A stretch of 64,000 nucleotides of DNA from Clostridium sp. BNL1100 (GCF_000244875.1 NC_016791.1:1547501-1611500); one strand, 5' to 3'; positions 33,711 through 46,384 are shown, counted from the first letter of the stretch. The notes: generated by a model not told the origin, from the sequence alone. Translations and numbers: made by a program.

Positions 33711-35312
33711 ATGAAAGTAAAAGTTGGTGCTTATTGCAGAGTTTCAACGGAAAAGGATGACCAGGTAAATTCACTGCAGAGCCAAAAAAAGTATTTTGAA
33801 GAATATATAAGGAATAGACCTGACTGGGAATTTGTTGACATTTATGCTGATGAGGGAATTAGTGGGACTCAGGCCGAGAATAGAATGGAATTTCAAAGGA
33901 TGATCTCTGATGCTAAATACAAAAGGTTGGATTTGATATTGACTAAAGAGATTTCAAGATTTGCAAGAAACACAAAGATCAGTATTGATTATACGCGTAT
34001 GCTTAAAGAGCTTGGAGTAGGTGTCATCTTTATTAATGATAATATTAATACTCTTGACGGAGATGGTGAATTGAGGCTTACAATTATGTCGGCCATTGCC
34101 CAGGATGAAAGTAGAAAAACATCCGAACGGGTAAAGTGGGGACAGAAAAGAAGAATGGAGCAGGGTGTTGTTTTTGGACGTGAGCTATTTGGATACAACT
34201 TGTATAAAGGCGCTTTAACGGTTAATGAGGAAGAAGCTGAAATAGTAAGATTGATTTTTCACAAGTACACCATCGAAGGAAAAGGTACTCATGTAATTGC
34301 AAAAGAGCTATATGAAGACAATATACAATCAAAAAGATATATAAAAAGGTGGTCAAATACCGTAATTTTAAGACTTCTAAAAAATGAAAAATATGCTGGA
34401 GATCTGGCCCAAAAAAAGACCATAACTCCAAATTACTTAAATCATAAAAAGAAATACAACAGGGGAGAAGAAGAGATCGTATATATAAAAAACCATCATA
34501 CACCTATCATATCAAGGGAATTATGGGATGCAACACAAGAACAGATCAGTCACCGATCAGCATCAAAGGAGCAAAAAAGCAAATACAGTAATAAATATTG
34601 GTGCTCGGGAAAGCTACTATGTGGCGAGTGTGGAAGTAAATTTGTGGGGAAAAGTAAAAAATTAAAAAACGGAGAAGTTTACAAAGCTTGGAGATGTAGT
34701 CAGGCTAAAAGCTATGGCAGTCTCAAGATTGATGTCAATGGAAATCGGGTTGGCTGCAACAATAAGAGTATTAATCACATAGTGCTGGGTAAAATAGTAA
34801 AAAGTGTTTTGTACTCAATAAATTCAAATAAGGAAAAAATAAAATCCGAGTTGGTATCGGAAATCAGGAAATCAAACAAGTTGACTGATATAAAGAGTAC
34901 AGATTCATTTACAAGAAAAATAGAAGACCTGAACCGTAAAAAGCAGGAAGTAATTAATCTAATGATTGAGGGAAGCATATCTAAGGATGATATGGTTTTA
35001 ATGAATAAAAGGTATGACTTTGAGATGAATAAAGTCAAAACGGATATTAAAAATATTGAAGATATCAATCTTATAAATAGCAGCGCAGATAAGCTGCAGA
35101 TATACATAGACAGGATAAATTCTCTTGTTAACCAGATAGAAGGAATAGATTCAGAGGAAGTATTTAAGCTTACAGTAAAAAAGGTTATCCTATATAAAAA
35201 TAATATATTGGAATTATATTTAACATGTATGCCGGAGCCAATAAAACTAAAGTATAAAAGCAAAGGTAAAAATGGTAACTATAGTGTTGAATACAGCTTT
35301 ATGGACAATTGA
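33711..35312 (+). CDS. Large serine recombinase (ICE integrase)
   Basis: A 533-residue site-specific recombinase. The N-terminal resolvase domain has the catalytic serine in YCRVST (Ser12) and the arginine motifs ISRFARN and DESRKTSERVKWGQ; a recombinase domain follows (FGYNLYKGALTVNEEEAEIV). A zinc ribbon is present (CSGKLLCGECGSKF, later WRC and GCNN), and then a coiled coil near 390-470. It should excise and integrate the element by serine-linked strand exchange. AGAGGT precedes the ATG. Its last 40 codons recur, diverged, at 38608-38733 on the far side of the cellulase gene. Confidence 0.9.
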   Translation: MKVKVGAYCRVSTEKDDQVNSLQSQKKYFEEYIRNRPDWEFVDIYADEGISGTQAENRMEFQRMISDAKYKRLDLILTKEISRFARNTKISIDYTRMLKELGVGVIFINDNINTLDGDGELRLTIMSAIAQDESRKTSERVKWGQKRRMEQGVVFGRELFGYNLYKGALTVNEEEAEIVRLIFHKYTIEGKGTHVIAKELYEDNIQSKRYIKRWSNTVILRLLKNEKYAGDLAQKKTITPNYLNHKKKYNRGEEEIVYIKNHHTPIISRELWDATQEQISHRSASKEQKSKYSNKYWCSGKLLCGECGSKFVGKSKKLKNGEVYKAWRCSQAKSYGSLKIDVNGNRVGCNNKSINHIVLGKIVKSVLYSINSNKEKIKSELVSEIRKSNKLTDIKSTDSFTRKIEDLNRKKQEVINLMIEGSISKDDMVLMNKRYDFEMNKVKTDIKNIEDINLINSSADKLQIYIDRINSLVNQIEGIDSEEVFKLTVKKVILYKNNILELYLTCMPEPIKLKYKSKGKNGNYSVEYSFMDN

Positions 35313-35380
35313 TTTATGATGTACCCTACTGATTTAGCAGATTACGCCAAACCATAACCATCATAATTTCGCTTAACATC

Positions 35381-35419
35381 AAAAAGATCTTCCGTACATA
35401 TGTACAGAAGATCTTTTTT
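35381..35419. terminator. Bidirectional terminator
   Basis: AAAAAGATCTTC pairs with GAAGATCTTTTT, with GTACATATGTAC in the loop also self-complementary. It sits between the convergent recombinase and cellulase genes. Confidence 0.8.
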
Positions 35420-35443
35420 GATAGGTGATTTAATCCAATATTT

Positions 35444-38236
35444 CTATTTATGCAAACTTGTGTATATTTTATAAAGCATTAACGCAGCCTCAGCTTTTGG
35501 AACAGATGCTTTTAGATTCAGTTTCTTTGCATCACCTGAATAAAATCCGTTCTTTACGATAGTGGCTACACTTTCAACAGTATTCCTTGAAACCTTTGAA
35601 GCATCAGTAAATTGTTTCAGATCGTCAGCATTACCTTTAACCAAATCTTTATTTACTAATTTCAGAGCTTTAAAGGTAAATACCAACATATCCTCTCTGC
35701 TTATTGCCTTATTAGGATTGAATTTATTATGTCCGATACCGTTAGTAATACCAAGTGCTTTGGCAATACCCAGTGAATTATAGTAGCTGTCTTTCTTATG
35801 AACATCACTGAAATTTGAACGATATTTTGCACTCAAATCTAAAGTCTTAACAAGCCACATCAAAAACTCGCCTCTTGAAATGCTCTTATTCAAGTTGATT
35901 TTTTTAACATCAGAGCTCTTGATGATACCTTTTGATACCAACATCTGAATGGCATTATTAAGTTCACTTTCGCTGTCATTTTCGAACCTGACATTATCCA
36001 GGTACATCGTACCGGCGAAGTCACTGTTACCGTCCGCAACAACGAGCGTGATATCACGGAGGACAGTATCAGCAGTAAGTACTTTTCCATCATTTATTTT
36101 ATCCAAATCATATTTTGCCTGGAAGTGGTACAAGCCATCTTTGGTTTTTTTCATTTTGCTCAGGCTTGTTAAAGGTATATCGAAATTAACCGATGCCTGT
36201 GCCCAGTAACCAAGGCTTGGTGGAGCAAAAGCCAGATTTATTGAGAGAGAGCCTTTGCTGGCCTGTGTCGGTTTAAGATAGAAATCAAAAGCAAGATATT
36301 TGTTACTTCCACGTGTTGCGTTTATTCCAGCAAGCATGATACGTGGTGCTGAAGCCCATCCGTCTACGGGCTTGACTTCAGGGTATTTAACTTCCCATGA
36401 AATAGCCTTTGAACCATTTGCATCTTTTATTGTCAAGGCACTTTGAACGCCGGATGCAGCATCCCAGGCCCATCCCTGACGGGTTGAATCTTCAAAGTTT
36501 GAAGGAAGTGTTGCCTTTCCTATCGGGGCATGCTCAACAGGTGCTTCTACGACAGCACGGTTTCCTGATATAGTTATATTGTCGAGTGAAATAACATTAG
36601 TATCCGCACCAACAAATAAAATAATATTAGTCATTGTACTATCTTTGCTGTCTTTTGCTATAGAATCAAAATTCGGTGAATCAGCAGGTGTTATTGTTAA
36701 TACAGCTTTATATGTACCATCTGCCTGCTGTATAAATTCAGCAGGCTTAACCTGTATGGCACGTGTAGGATTCGCCCAACCATGGGTTGAACTCTGTGGT
36801 ATGGCTGCTATTGATACTGTAGCAGGAGCATCTGCAATAACGTCCATTGTAAGTTTTTCTGCACCGAGAATGTTCGGTTTATTGCTTGTACCATCAGCTG
36901 AAAGACGAACGTTTGCCCAGTAGTTTCCTTCGGTAAGATCCTTGCTGGTATTTAAGCCGGTGATTTTAAGAGCATTTTTTTCATTTGCAAGAGTGATACT
37001 GTCAGCTTTAACCGGACTGTCGCTGTTTATGCCGAAACCTTGAGTCGTTCCATCATTGAAATCCCATACATTTGTTGTAAACTCTTCTTTTTCAGCACGA
37101 TCAATAGGCTCATATTTTATACCTTTTATTCTGGCACGGGCATATTCGCCGGATACACTCAGCTCTTTTGGTGACCAAACCTGATCATCTCCGGGATCCA
37201 GGCTTGTGGCATCTGATTTGCCGGATATGAAAGGTATAAACGATCCTGATGTTTCATTCTTATTTGTCAGAGACCAGTTACACCAGCCGATATTGTTTGC
37301 ATTGAGGAATTCAAGCCATTCATCTGCTTCTTTCAAGTAAGGTCCATTGTTTCCGCTTGCTTCACTGGTTCCCCATTCTGAACAAAAAACTGCTACACCA
37401 TGCTCAAGAGCGTACCTTGCATTACTCATTATATTTCCTCTGTCTGTACTGTCTGGCGAGGTTTTATGTGTACCGCTATAGAAATGAATGGTATAAATCG
37501 TATTGTTATCATTAATGGGGTTGTCTGCGGCCAAATCAGGACGCTGACTCCAGTTTGGACTTCCAACGATTACAAGATTCTTATTACCGCTGTCACGGAG
37601 CATTTTTATTATGGGTTCTGCGTAACTCTTTACTTTTACCCAACCTGCCGCATCATTTGTAACACCGGGATCGTTGGGGCTGGGCTCATTAGCCAGTTCG
37701 TATATTATATGCGGATCATTGGGATACTTTTGGGATATTTCCTTGAAGAAATCCATTGAACCCTTATATATGTCTGCATTCGGGTCACCTGGTGTAAGCA
37801 CATGCCAGTCCACCATAGCGTACATGTCATTTGCAATGGCTAGATCAATTCCGTCAATTACTCTTTTCTTAATTGTTTCAGGGTCTTTTGAATATCCGCC
37901 TTCAGCAACGTACATTGCAATACGGATTACATTGCTTCCCCAGTCCTTGGAGAGTGCTGCAAAGGCATTATTGTTAATTATTTCAGGATACCACTGAAGG
38001 CCGTGCGTACTCATACCACGAAGCTGTATAGGGTTCCCGTCTTTGTTACATAATGTTTTAACTCCGTTTTTATCAAGAATTTGAAGGGCACCCGCAGATG
38101 AAGGCTTTTCAGCCTGGCTTGTAATCAGATGAGAGCCCTCTGGTTCTGCTGCAAAAGTGATTGTGGGAATGAAAGACATTAACATTGCAACAACAATCAC
38201 ATAAGAAAGAATCCTTCTATTAATGTTTCTTAACAT
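35444..38236 (-). CDS. Cell-surface GH5 cellulase with CBM17, CBM28 and SLH repeats
   Basis: A 930-residue exported endo-beta-1,4-glucanase attached to the cell wall. Order: signal peptide (to about 29), GH5 domain (about 50-370) with acid/base Glu in IIYELANEP and nucleophile in [10 protein letters not shown], two cellulose-binding beta-sandwiches of the CBM17 and CBM28 kind (about 385-560 and 570-755), and three S-layer homology repeats (about 760-930; [29 protein letters not shown]). The same domain order is known in C. cellulolyticum Cel5I-like and alkaliphilic Bacillus cellulases. AAAGGAGG precedes the ATG. Oddly it sits inside the ICE on the opposite strand, between two recombinase 3' ends. 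Confidence 0.88.
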   Translation of the reverse strand: MLRNINRRILSYVIVVAMLMSFIPTITFAAEPEGSHLITSQAEKPSSAGALQILDKNGVKTLCNKDGNPIQLRGMSTHGLQWYPEIINNNAFAALSKDWGSNVIRIAMYVAEGGYSKDPETIKKRVIDGIDLAIANDMYAMVDWHVLTPGDPNADIYKGSMDFFKEISQKYPNDPHIIYELANEPSPNDPGVTNDAAGWVKVKSYAEPIIKMLRDSGNKNLVIVGSPNWSQRPDLAADNPINDNNTIYTIHFYSGTHKTSPDSTDRGNIMSNARYALEHGVAVFCSEWGTSEASGNNGPYLKEADEWLEFLNANNIGWCNWSLTNKNETSGSFIPFISGKSDATSLDPGDDQVWSPKELSVSGEYARARIKGIKYEPIDRAEKEEFTTNVWDFNDGTTQGFGINSDSPVKADSITLANEKNALKITGLNTSKDLTEGNYWANVRLSADGTSNKPNILGAEKLTMDVIADAPATVSIAAIPQSSTHGWANPTRAIQVKPAEFIQQADGTYKAVLTITPADSPNFDSIAKDSKDSTMTNIILFVGADTNVISLDNITISGNRAVVEAPVEHAPIGKATLPSNFEDSTRQGWAWDAASGVQSALTIKDANGSKAISWEVKYPEVKPVDGWASAPRIMLAGINATRGSNKYLAFDFYLKPTQASKGSLSINLAFAPPSLGYWAQASVNFDIPLTSLSKMKKTKDGLYHFQAKYDLDKINDGKVLTADTVLRDITLVVADGNSDFAGTMYLDNVRFENDSESELNNAIQMLVSKGIIKSSDVKKINLNKSISRGEFLMWLVKTLDLSAKYRSNFSDVHKKDSYYNSLGIAKALGITNGIGHNKFNPNKAISREDMLVFTFKALKLVNKDLVKGNADDLKQFTDASKVSRNTVESVATIVKNGFYSGDAKKLNLKASVPKAEAALMLYKIYTSLHK

Positions 38237-38607
38237 GATAAACCTCCTTTTAATATTTAAGATAATTAAATTTGGTATGGACGGTGTCGTTCATACCGGT
38301 AAAACAAAAATGGATTTTATTTTGCCTCCTCTCTATATAAAAGATATAGCATTATATAACCGATCATTTAATTAACAAATCCCGGTTATATTGCATCACT
38401 TACATTTCGCTGTGCGTATGTCCGATACTCCACACAGAGAAAGACGAGAAACAGATGTGGTCGATTTTTAGTAGGATTGATTTACAATTTAATATGGCAT
38501 ATGAAATGACTTTACATTTTTAAGAAATATACTTATTTATTCTATTTTTTTCCGTTATATTATATCATTGTGATAACACGGCAATCAAGATAAATTGAAA
38601 TGGAAGT
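38237..38607. other. Cellulase upstream region with inverted repeat
   Basis: This 371-bp gap should hold the minus-strand promoter of the cellulase. GGTATG (38274-38279) and CATACC (38292-38297) form an inverted repeat about 40 bp before the gene, a candidate operator. Nothing else was recognised. Confidence 0.45.
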
Positions 38608-38733
38608 GATTTTTTATAAAAATAATATAGTAGAACTGTATATATAATTTATGCCGGAGCCAATAAAACTAAAGTATAAAAGCAAAGATAAAAATGGTAA
38701 CTATAGTATTGAATACAGTTTTATGGACAATTG
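38608..38733 (+). pseudogene. 3' fragment of a second serine recombinase gene
   Basis: It encodes VIFYKNNIVELYI, a stop codon, then FMPEPIKLKYKSKDKNGNYS and the end MDN, matching the last 40 codons of the recombinase at 33711 with scattered substitutions. Similarity continues about 15 bp past the stop codon. The rest of this recombinase is missing. Confidence 0.85.
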
Positions 38734-38897
38734 ATTTAAGATGTGCCCTACAGATACAGATACACCGATATCTGTAAGGGTTCCTTTAGGTATATTATAT
38801 AAATGTATATTGTTATAATATGATAAAGATACCTTAAAATAACCAGATTTCTGGTTATTTTTTATTTTATATTTATTTTATAAAGGAGGAATTCCGG

Positions 38898-39650
38898 ATG
38901 GATAAAGGTGATAATACTGCGATTTGGCAAGCTATATCCACAAAGCTGATTTACAGATTAAGAATGATGGGTTATGGAGCTGTCTCAGTTAATACCAGCA
39001 GAAAGGAGGGAAATTGGGATACTGAAAAAATATGTGTAACCAAAGATGGCAGAGATTTGTGTGATATCAATTGTATTGAAGGAACGATTACATACCACCA
39101 GGCTTATGATCGGGAGGAAATAGATTTAATCCGAGACCTTATTAATGACCTTCAGGAGCAGGAAAGGATTTTTACCAGAGCTGATCCTATGCAAGTTGAA
39201 GGGTTAAAACATTATAAGGTTTTAGCTGAATACAATAACGTTATTCTTGCTGCCTGTGAATCAGAAAGTATAAATTCTTCCATGCAGCGGGTTAATAGTT
39301 ATCAATATGTCACATGGGAAAAAGACAATGGAGGATCTGGTGTTCACTCTGGGAATTACTTTAGTGATAACTATAGTGGAGCAAAGGATAACTTTGCTGT
39401 CAGATCCGGAATTATGAGAAAAAGCAAGCTGTTGAGTGAGACTGAAATGATGGCTATATATAGCGGAATCGTAAAGCTTGAAGATAGTGAAAATAACGCT
39501 GATGGCAGTAACAAAATATTCAAGCAGATAAAAGAAAAAATACAAGACACAATTCCTGATATTGAAGCAAGGATTTATAGGAATGATCCCAGGTTTATTG
39601 AATCAGAGGTTATCGAGGAAGACATTGAGCTATATGACCAAGAGATTTAG
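38898..39650 (+). CDS. ICE hypothetical protein, 250 aa
   Basis: AAAGGAGG precedes the ATG. The N-terminal ~90 residues (MMGYGAVSVNTSRKEGNWDTEKICVTKDG in part) form a small alpha/beta domain, followed by a linker rich in Gly/Ser and Asp and an acidic C-terminus (EDIELYDQEI). It lies 70 bp before the methylase/helicase gene, and a decayed copy occupies the same relative place at 24038-24206, so the pair is a conserved unit of this ICE family. No function is recognised. Confidence 0.6.
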   Translation: MDKGDNTAIWQAISTKLIYRLRMMGYGAVSVNTSRKEGNWDTEKICVTKDGRDLCDINCIEGTITYHQAYDREEIDLIRDLINDLQEQERIFTRADPMQVEGLKHYKVLAEYNNVILAACESESINSSMQRVNSYQYVTWEKDNGGSGVHSGNYFSDNYSGAKDNFAVRSGIMRKSKLLSETEMMAIYSGIVKLEDSENNADGSNKIFKQIKEKIQDTIPDIEARIYRNDPRFIESEVIEEDIELYDQEI

Positions 39651-39720
39651 TAAGAGAAATAGTCATTTCTTATTAGACTTCATGAATTTATATAATTAAT
39701 ACGGAAAGGATTTTGAAAAA

Positions 39721-42700
39721 ATGCCTAGTTTCAAAACAATGTTTAATGAAACTATGAAGCAGATTACGAGGAATGACAGCGAGTGGAAAAGGTTTCTAGG
39801 TTTCTCAGGAAAGTTATATAAGTATGGTTTTTACGAAACTGTCCTTATTTACAATCAAAGACCTGATGCAACTATTGTTGCAGACATGGATACGTGGAAT
39901 AAAAGAGTAGGAAGATGGATAAATCGTGGCAGCAGGGCGATTAAGGTTTTTGACTCGGATAATAAAGGTGTACGATATTTGTTTGATATATCAGATACAC
40001 ACGGTAACTATACAAGTAGAATTAATAGCTACACCATAAAATCAGATGCAGCTCAAAACTACATTATGGAATATTTAGGTGTAGAAAAAGAGAGGGATTT
40101 TGAGGGCTTTGTAGAAAGTCTTTTTACTGAGTTTTTAGAAAAACATGAGTACCCGGGAGAATACTTTGATTGCTTTGTACAAGATAGTGTAGTTTATTCT
40201 GTATATAGCAGGCTTAAACTTGATATTGAAGGAAAATTTCATTTTGATGGTATTTTGAAACAGCTTGACGTTGGACAAGCAACTGAGTACGCTTCAATAA
40301 TATGTGAAATTAGTAAACAGGTTTTGAGACTTTTGGAAAGACCGGCACGAATATATGAAAATAAGGAGATAAGTAAAAATGCGAACCAAATACATAGAAG
40401 GAATTGGGCTGGTGGAATATCCGGAGACACCGGAGGAAATACAGGAAGCCAAGAACAAAGAGACGGATACAATAAAGAAGCAAGAACCGATATCCAAAGC
40501 GGAGTACCGGGAGGGAGAAGACGGGATATTATATCCGGTGATATCACCGGACGAGAATCAGGAACTGGACAAGATACCGGAAGGGATATTCGCAGCGGAG
40601 GCAGTGAAATACTTGGTGCACAATCACCCGAAGAGAGTGCAGGAACTGAAAATACAGGGTACATGGTTCAGCACAATTTATCAGATAGACAATCAAGCAT
40701 TGGAAATGATGGACAAGGTTCAACAAGAGTTGAAGAAAGTGCATCCAGTTCCGAATACGGAGAACTTTACCGAGCTGGCAAGCTACAACAACTGGATCAG
40801 GGAAACAGCTCAGGAGATAGTGATGAAGGAAGTAGTCAGAGTTCCGAGATAAAAGATAATAACAATGGCAAAGTTAAAGAGTCATCAGAAAATGGTGGCT
40901 CTAATTTTTTACCCCGGAATCAACAAACTCTATTTGATTTAATTGAGACAAAAGAAAATGAGGTTGAGAAGTTCACCTCGGAAATTTTTAACGGAGCCGA
41001 GCGAACTGGAGGGAAATTCAACTACAGATATAATCCTTCGGATGATATTGGTGTCGGTGGCCAAAAGACAAAATATAAAGCCAATGTTGGAGCAATTAAG
41101 CTGCTAAAGGATATTGAAAAGGAAAACCGTCTTGCAACAAGCCAAGAGCAAAGTATTCTTACCCGATATACCGGATGGGGTGGAGTATCACAGGTATTCA
41201 ATGAAGAAGCCAAAGGCTGGGAAAATGAGTTCAAGGAATTGAAAGAACTCCTTACTGAAGAAGAATACAGAAGTGCCAGAGCATCTACGCCCAATGCTCA
41301 TTATACAGAGCCGCAAGTAATAAAAGCTATATACAAAGCCCTGAACAGATTTGGTTTTAAAGGAGGAAACATACTTGAACCGTCAATGGCTACCGGCTTA
41401 TTTTATTCCTTAATTCCGGAGGACATTTCTGATAAATCCAAGTTATATGGCGTCGAACTGGACGGCATATCCGGAAGAATATCAAAGCAGTTATACCAAA
41501 AGGCTGATATAAGGATTCAGGGGTTTGAAGATACAGACTATTCAGATAATTTCTTTGATATTGCAGTAGGCAATGTGCCTTTTGGAGACTATAAGCTACA
41601 TGATAAAAGATATGACAAGCTCAACCTTAACATACACGATTACTTCTTTGCAAAGACCTTGGACAAGATTCGCCCAGGTGGGATTATATCATATATAACC
41701 AGCAAAGGAACTCTAGATAAGGCAAACGGTTCTTTCAGGAGATACCTGGCAGAACGTGCCGAACTGATAGGAGCAATAAGGCTTCCAAACAATGCCTTCA
41801 AGCAGATAGCAAATACAGACGTAACAACAGATATCATTTTTCTTCAGAAACGTGACCATGCAATTATTTTGGATGAAGAACCGGCTTGGACGGGACTTGG
41901 CCAGACTGATGACGGAGTACCTGTAAATCAGTATTATCTGGATAATCCTGATATGCTCCTTGGAAAAATGATTTTTGATAACAGGATGTTCGGAAGTGAT
42001 GGAAAATATATAAGCCTTGTTGCAGAGGACAATTTCAATTTGGTTGAAGCTCTTGACAGAGCAGTTGAAAAACTACATGCCAGGATAGAAATTATTGATA
42101 CCGGAAAAGAAAATCAGGAAGAATATCTGCCTGCAGAGCCGGAAGTCAAAAACTATACATATGTATTAAAAGATGAAAACATCTACTATAGAGAAAATTC
42201 CAAAATGGTTAAAGTAATACTTCCTGAAAAAACTTCCCAACGTGTCAGGGGTATGTGTGAGATAAGAGAAATATTAAGAAAGGTTATAGAAATCCAGACA
42301 GAAGGTTGTACCGTAGAAGAGCTTAAACCATATCAGGAGGAATTATTAAAGTCATATAATACATTTACCGGGAAGCAGGGAATAATAAACAGTACGGCAA
42401 ATCTAAGGGCCTTTCAAAAGGATTCAGATTTGCCTTTATTATCTTCTCTTGAGGTTCTTGATGAAAAGGGCAAGGTTAAGTCATTAGCTGATATATTCTA
42501 CAAACAAACAATCAGGCCTTATGAGACAATTACTAAAGTCGCTACTTCGGTAGATGCTCTGGCAGCGTCTCTTTCCGAAAGAGGAAAAGTTGATCTGGAT
42601 TATATGGCGTCTATATATAAAGCTGATAAAAAAAAGATTATTAGTGAACTTGAAGGGCTTATATTCCTTAATCCAGAGAAAAAAAGATATGAAACAGCAG

Positions 42701-45700
42701 ATGAATATCTCTCTGGGGATGTACGCTATAAGTTAAAAACCGCTTTATATTATGCCAAGGATAATCCGGATTATTATATAAATATTAAAGCCCTTGAGAG
42801 TGTTCAACCTGTGGATTTGGATGCCTCTGAAATAGATGTAAAGCTCGGGACAACATGGATTGAAACCGAAGATATAAATCAATTTATATACGAATTGTTA
42901 AAGGTACCTGGGTTTCATCAAAGAGATAATAACACCTCAAAGGAATCAGCAATCTACACAACTTACAATTCTTTTTCAAGTTCATGGTCAATACAGAATA
43001 AGTCACTTCAATGGAACAGCATGAAGGCCACTGAAGAATATGGAACCAAAAGGGCTGACGCCTACAGCATTATAGAAGACACTCTTAATTTGAGAAGTGT
43101 TGTAGTAAGGGATAGGGTAGAAGATACTGACGGAAAAATAAAATATGTTGTAAACAAAAATGAAACAATAGCAGCCAGGGCAAAGCAGGATGCTATCAAG
43201 GAAGAATTCCGGGACTGGATATTTAAAGATCCGGATAGAAGGAACAAGTATGTTGACTTCTATAATACCAACTTTAACAACATCAGGTTAAGGGAATACG
43301 ATGGTTCACACCTGAAATTTCCGGGAATGAGTCCTTACATAAAACTTCGGGAACATCAAAAAAATGCCGTAGCTAGAATACTATACGGCGGTAATACCCT
43401 GTTGGCACATGTTGTAGGAGCAGGCAAGACGTTCACCATGCAGGCTGCCTGCATGGAAATGAGAAGGCTTAATATAATCAAAAAAACTATGTTTGTGCTG
43501 CCTAACCATTTGACGGAACAGCAGGGAGCAGACTTCTTAAAACTATATCCTGCTGCCAGCATTCTGGTTGCCACTGAAAAGGATTTTGAAACGGCAAACC
43601 GAAAAAGATTTCTGGCAAGGATAGCAACAGGTGATTATGATGCAATAATCATAGGTCAGAGCCAGTTTGAGAGAATACCGGTATCGGTTGAACTGCAAAC
43701 CCAGATTATAAAAAACACCATAGAAGAAATAGTTGATTTTGTCTCTGCTTGTAAGCAACAAAACGGCGACAAGTGGACAATAAAGCAAATGGAGAAAATG
43801 AAGTTTAATCTTGAAGCTAAGTTAGAACAGCTGGCGGATGCCCCCAAGGATGATGTATTAACCTTTGAACAGCTGGGGGTTGATTGCTTGTTTGTGGACG
43901 AAGCCCACCATTACAAGAATGGCGGTGTATTTACCAAGATGAGAAACGTTGCGAGGATTTCAGGGAACTCTGCAAAAAAGGTACTGGATATGCAGATGAA
44001 ATGCGACTATATAATTTCAGAGAACAACGGACGAAACGTTATCTTCGCAACAGGAACACCCGTAAGTAATTCAATGACCGAAATGTTTATAATGCAGCAG
44101 TTCCTGCAAAAAAATGAACTTAGAGAAAAAGGGCTGCATAACTTTGATGCATGGGCTGCGGACTTTGGTGAAGTTGTATCAGCACTTGAACTTGCACCTG
44201 AAGGTCGTGGATTCAGAATGAGAAACAGATTCAGTAAATTTACAAATCTTCCTGAGTTAATGACAATGTTTAAAAATATAGCTGATATTCAGACTGCCGA
44301 CATGTTAAACCTTCCTGTACCAAAACTTAAAAACGATAAGGTTACAGTGGTAACTTCTGAGCCATCGGAGCTGCAGCAGGAGCTTGTACAGAAAACTGCA
44401 GAACGAGCTGAAAGAATCAGAAATGGACTGGTAGACCCCTCAATAGATAACATGCTTAAAATAACAAATGAAGCAAGGCAGTTTGGGACTGATCCACGAT
44501 TAATAATCCCTAATGCACCTGATGAACCGGAAAGCAAAATAAATAAACTGGTAGACAATGTATATCAGAAATATGTTGAATTCAACTCAACCAAGGGTAC
44601 ACAAATAATATTCTCTGATGTCGGAACTCCAAATGACCGTGGAGGTTTTTGTGCTTATTATGATATAAAAAATAAACTTGTCAGTCTCGGAATTCCGGAA
44701 GATGAAATATGCATAATCCACGATGCCAAAACAAAGAAGCAGAAAGAATTCATGTTCTCTGCAATGCGTACAGGCGAGAAAAGAATAATCTTGGGCTCAA
44801 CCTCAAAAATGGGAACCGGCACAAACATACAAAACAAGCTTGTTGCACTTCATCACCTGGATTGTCCATGGAGGCCTGCAGATATAGAGCAACGTGATGG
44901 AAGAATACTAAGGCAGGGAAACGAAAACGAGGAAGTAGAGATATTCAGATATGTTACAAAAGACACTTTCGATGCCTACCTCTGGCAAATAGTTGAACAG
45001 AAGCAGCGGTTTATTTCACAGGTAATGACAAGCAAGTCTGTCAGCCGCAGCTGTGAGGACATAGATGAAGTGGTTTTAAACTATGCGGAAATAAAAGCTT
45101 TGGCAATGGGAGATCCAAGAATAAAGGAGAAGATGGATTTGGACATAGAGATAAACAAGCTTTCCGTACTAAAGGCGGCTTGGTCAAAACAAAGATACTC
45201 CCTGCAGGACAGTATAGTTTACTCAATTCCCAAAGGGATTAATTCATATCAAGCAAAAATAGAAGCAATACAAAAGGATATAGAATTACGAAACTCAAAC
45301 AAGTTTCCGGATGATGAGTTCAGCATTATATTGGATAAAACCATGATTACTGAAAAAGAAAAAGCTGGAGAACTCTTGTTACTGCTTTGTACTAAGGCAA
45401 AAAAAGAGAACTGGAATCAGGTAAATATTGGAACATATAAAGGCTTTGATTTAAAGCTTGAATACAATGAATTTTTGAGTTTGTTTAATTTACATATTAC
45501 AGGTAAATATCAATACGCAATTGAGCTTGGTGGGAATCCCACCGGGAATATCACACGTATAGACAATGCCCTAGAAGGCATGGAGCCGGCATTGCAAAGA
45601 AGTCGCAATCAGTTGGAACAACTTAATCAGGACTTTGAAACAGCAAAGGCAGAATATGAAAAGCCGTGGCGTTACGAGGAAGAATACAAGATAAAATTAG

Positions 45701-45846
45701 CACGTCAGGCAGAACTAAACATTGAGCTTGATTTAAACAAACAGGATGAAGTTCTGGGAGATGAAGCATCAATTGAAGACAAAGAGGTAGTAATAAATAC
45801 TTCGTCTGTAGTCTCTGATGAAGAAGAACAGGAAATGGAGATGTAA
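39721..45846 (+). CDS. Giant ICE protein: ArdC/LtrC-like N-terminus, N6-adenine methylase, SNF2-type helicase
   Basis: A 2041-residue cytoplasmic protein. Residues 1-210 resemble the ArdC/LtrC-type DNA-binding domain; 220-383 are a low-complexity Gly/Ser/Asp/Arg linker. The methylase domain shows motif I EPSMATG (about 553) and motif [10 protein letters not shown] (about 617). The helicase has Walker A VGAGKT (about 1230), DEAH (about 1393) and the C-terminal motif [11 protein letters not shown] (about 1726). Such proteins are common in Firmicutes ICEs and may protect or process transferred DNA (anti-restriction or modification), though the activity is not established. A TnpV-like gene is overprinted on the linker. 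Cassette genes begin right after its end in two places in this window. Confidence 0.88.
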   Translation: MPSFKTMFNETMKQITRNDSEWKRFLGFSGKLYKYGFYETVLIYNQRPDATIVADMDTWNKRVGRWINRGSRAIKVFDSDNKGVRYLFDISDTHGNYTSRINSYTIKSDAAQNYIMEYLGVEKERDFEGFVESLFTEFLEKHEYPGEYFDCFVQDSVVYSVYSRLKLDIEGKFHFDGILKQLDVGQATEYASIICEISKQVLRLLERPARIYENKEISKNANQIHRRNWAGGISGDTGGNTGSQEQRDGYNKEARTDIQSGVPGGRRRDIISGDITGRESGTGQDTGRDIRSGGSEILGAQSPEESAGTENTGYMVQHNLSDRQSSIGNDGQGSTRVEESASSSEYGELYRAGKLQQLDQGNSSGDSDEGSSQSSEIKDNNNGKVKESSENGGSNFLPRNQQTLFDLIETKENEVEKFTSEIFNGAERTGGKFNYRYNPSDDIGVGGQKTKYKANVGAIKLLKDIEKENRLATSQEQSILTRYTGWGGVSQVFNEEAKGWENEFKELKELLTEEEYRSARASTPNAHYTEPQVIKAIYKALNRFGFKGGNILEPSMATGLFYSLIPEDISDKSKLYGVELDGISGRISKQLYQKADIRIQGFEDTDYSDNFFDIAVGNVPFGDYKLHDKRYDKLNLNIHDYFFAKTLDKIRPGGIISYITSKGTLDKANGSFRRYLAERAELIGAIRLPNNAFKQIANTDVTTDIIFLQKRDHAIILDEEPAWTGLGQTDDGVPVNQYYLDNPDMLLGKMIFDNRMFGSDGKYISLVAEDNFNLVEALDRAVEKLHARIEIIDTGKENQEEYLPAEPEVKNYTYVLKDENIYYRENSKMVKVILPEKTSQRVRGMCEIREILRKVIEIQTEGCTVEELKPYQEELLKSYNTFTGKQGIINSTANLRAFQKDSDLPLLSSLEVLDEKGKVKSLADIFYKQTIRPYETITKVATSVDALAASLSERGKVDLDYMASIYKADKKKIISELEGLIFLNPEKKRYETADEYLSGDVRYKLKTALYYAKDNPDYYINIKALESVQPVDLDASEIDVKLGTTWIETEDINQFIYELLKVPGFHQRDNNTSKESAIYTTYNSFSSSWSIQNKSLQWNSMKATEEYGTKRADAYSIIEDTLNLRSVVVRDRVEDTDGKIKYVVNKNETIAARAKQDAIKEEFRDWIFKDPDRRNKYVDFYNTNFNNIRLREYDGSHLKFPGMSPYIKLREHQKNAVARILYGGNTLLAHVVGAGKTFTMQAACMEMRRLNIIKKTMFVLPNHLTEQQGADFLKLYPAASILVATEKDFETANRKRFLARIATGDYDAIIIGQSQFERIPVSVELQTQIIKNTIEEIVDFVSACKQQNGDKWTIKQMEKMKFNLEAKLEQLADAPKDDVLTFEQLGVDCLFVDEAHHYKNGGVFTKMRNVARISGNSAKKVLDMQMKCDYIISENNGRNVIFATGTPVSNSMTEMFIMQQFLQKNELREKGLHNFDAWAADFGEVVSALELAPEGRGFRMRNRFSKFTNLPELMTMFKNIADIQTADMLNLPVPKLKNDKVTVVTSEPSELQQELVQKTAERAERIRNGLVDPSIDNMLKITNEARQFGTDPRLIIPNAPDEPESKINKLVDNVYQKYVEFNSTKGTQIIFSDVGTPNDRGGFCAYYDIKNKLVSLGIPEDEICIIHDAKTKKQKEFMFSAMRTGEKRIILGSTSKMGTGTNIQNKLVALHHLDCPWRPADIEQRDGRILRQGNENEEVEIFRYVTKDTFDAYLWQIVEQKQRFISQVMTSKSVSRSCEDIDEVVLNYAEIKALAMGDPRIKEKMDLDIEINKLSVLKAAWSKQRYSLQDSIVYSIPKGINSYQAKIEAIQKDIELRNSNKFPDDEFSIILDKTMITEKEKAGELLLLLCTKAKKENWNQVNIGTYKGFDLKLEYNEFLSLFNLHITGKYQYAIELGGNPTGNITRIDNALEGMEPALQRSRNQLEQLNQDFETAKAEYEKPWRYEEEYKIKLARQAELNIELDLNKQDEVLGDEASIEDKEVVINTSSVVSDEEEQEMEM
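40379..40852 (+). CDS. TnpV-like protein overprinted in an alternative frame
   Basis: In the +1 frame inside the giant gene, an ATG 10 bases after AAGGAG opens 157 codons of natural-looking protein. Residues about 70-155 ([52 protein letters not shown]) have the shape of TnpV proteins of clostridial mobilisable transposons. In the same DNA the giant frame gives only Gly/Ser/Asp/Arg/Gln-rich linker. This suggests real dual coding. TnpV has no proven function. Expression from this internal site is inferred. Confidence 0.6.
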   Translation: MRTKYIEGIGLVEYPETPEEIQEAKNKETDTIKKQEPISKAEYREGEDGILYPVISPDENQELDKIPEGIFAAEAVKYLVHNHPKRVQELKIQGTWFSTIYQIDNQALEMMDKVQQELKKVHPVPNTENFTELASYNNWIRETAQEIVMKEVVRVPR

Positions 45847-45870
45847 ATAATTTTAAGAAAGGAAGATTTT

Positions 45871-46311
45871 ATGATTAAGGTCAATATCGAGGGAGAAAAT
45901 GAACAAATAAATGAGTTTATTAAAAATCTCAAAGAATCAAATTTTTACTTTTCAGTTACTAGCCAAAACGAAAATAATCCTAGTAACATTTCGCTTACAG
46001 TAAGTGAAGTGCCGGGAAAAATTCCTGATGAAGCGGGGTTTAGCTTCAGAGGGTTTATAGCAGAGTGGATTAGGGACGGGTTATACTCAACATTGAAAGA
46101 TTTCTTACATCTATCCAATAACGGAATAATGATTTCTTTTGAAAATATTTCTGAATTCAAGAAAATAAACGATTTCCTAACAGACAACTTCGGAGGAAAC
46201 GTAGACATATCTCAGATGTTGGACAGAATATCAGAAAATAATGTAAATAACTTTGAAAATTCAGAATTAATGGTCTTTGGATGTGATACTGATTTTGATA
46301 ATGAAATGTGA
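45871..46311 (+). CDS. Hypothetical protein, 146 aa
   Basis: AAAGGAAG precedes the ATG, 24 bp after the helicase stop. Residues 1-55 form an alternating strand-helix pattern (MIKVNIEGENEQINEFIKNL, then ISLTVSEVPG), and the C-terminus is acidic and Asn-rich. No motif is recognised. It has no cassette promoter and probably belongs to the helicase transcript. Confidence 0.6.
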   Translation: MIKVNIEGENEQINEFIKNLKESNFYFSVTSQNENNPSNISLTVSEVPGKIPDEAGFSFRGFIAEWIRDGLYSTLKDFLHLSNNGIMISFENISEFKKINDFLTDNFGGNVDISQMLDRISENNVNNFENSELMVFGCDTDFDNEM

Positions 46312-46361
46312 ATAATGATTGGATGGTAGATAAAATAAGTCTATCACGAACAAAATTGATC

Positions 46362-46384
46362 TTTGATAAATGAATATTGCGGTG
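46362..46384 (+). repeat. Cassette-start motif in the intact ICE
   Basis: TTTGATAAATGAATATTGCG plus GTG, preceded by GATAAAATAAGTCTATCACG; the same boundary as in the 18.8-30.4 kb array. Here it stands downstream of an intact helicase gene. Confidence 0.75.
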
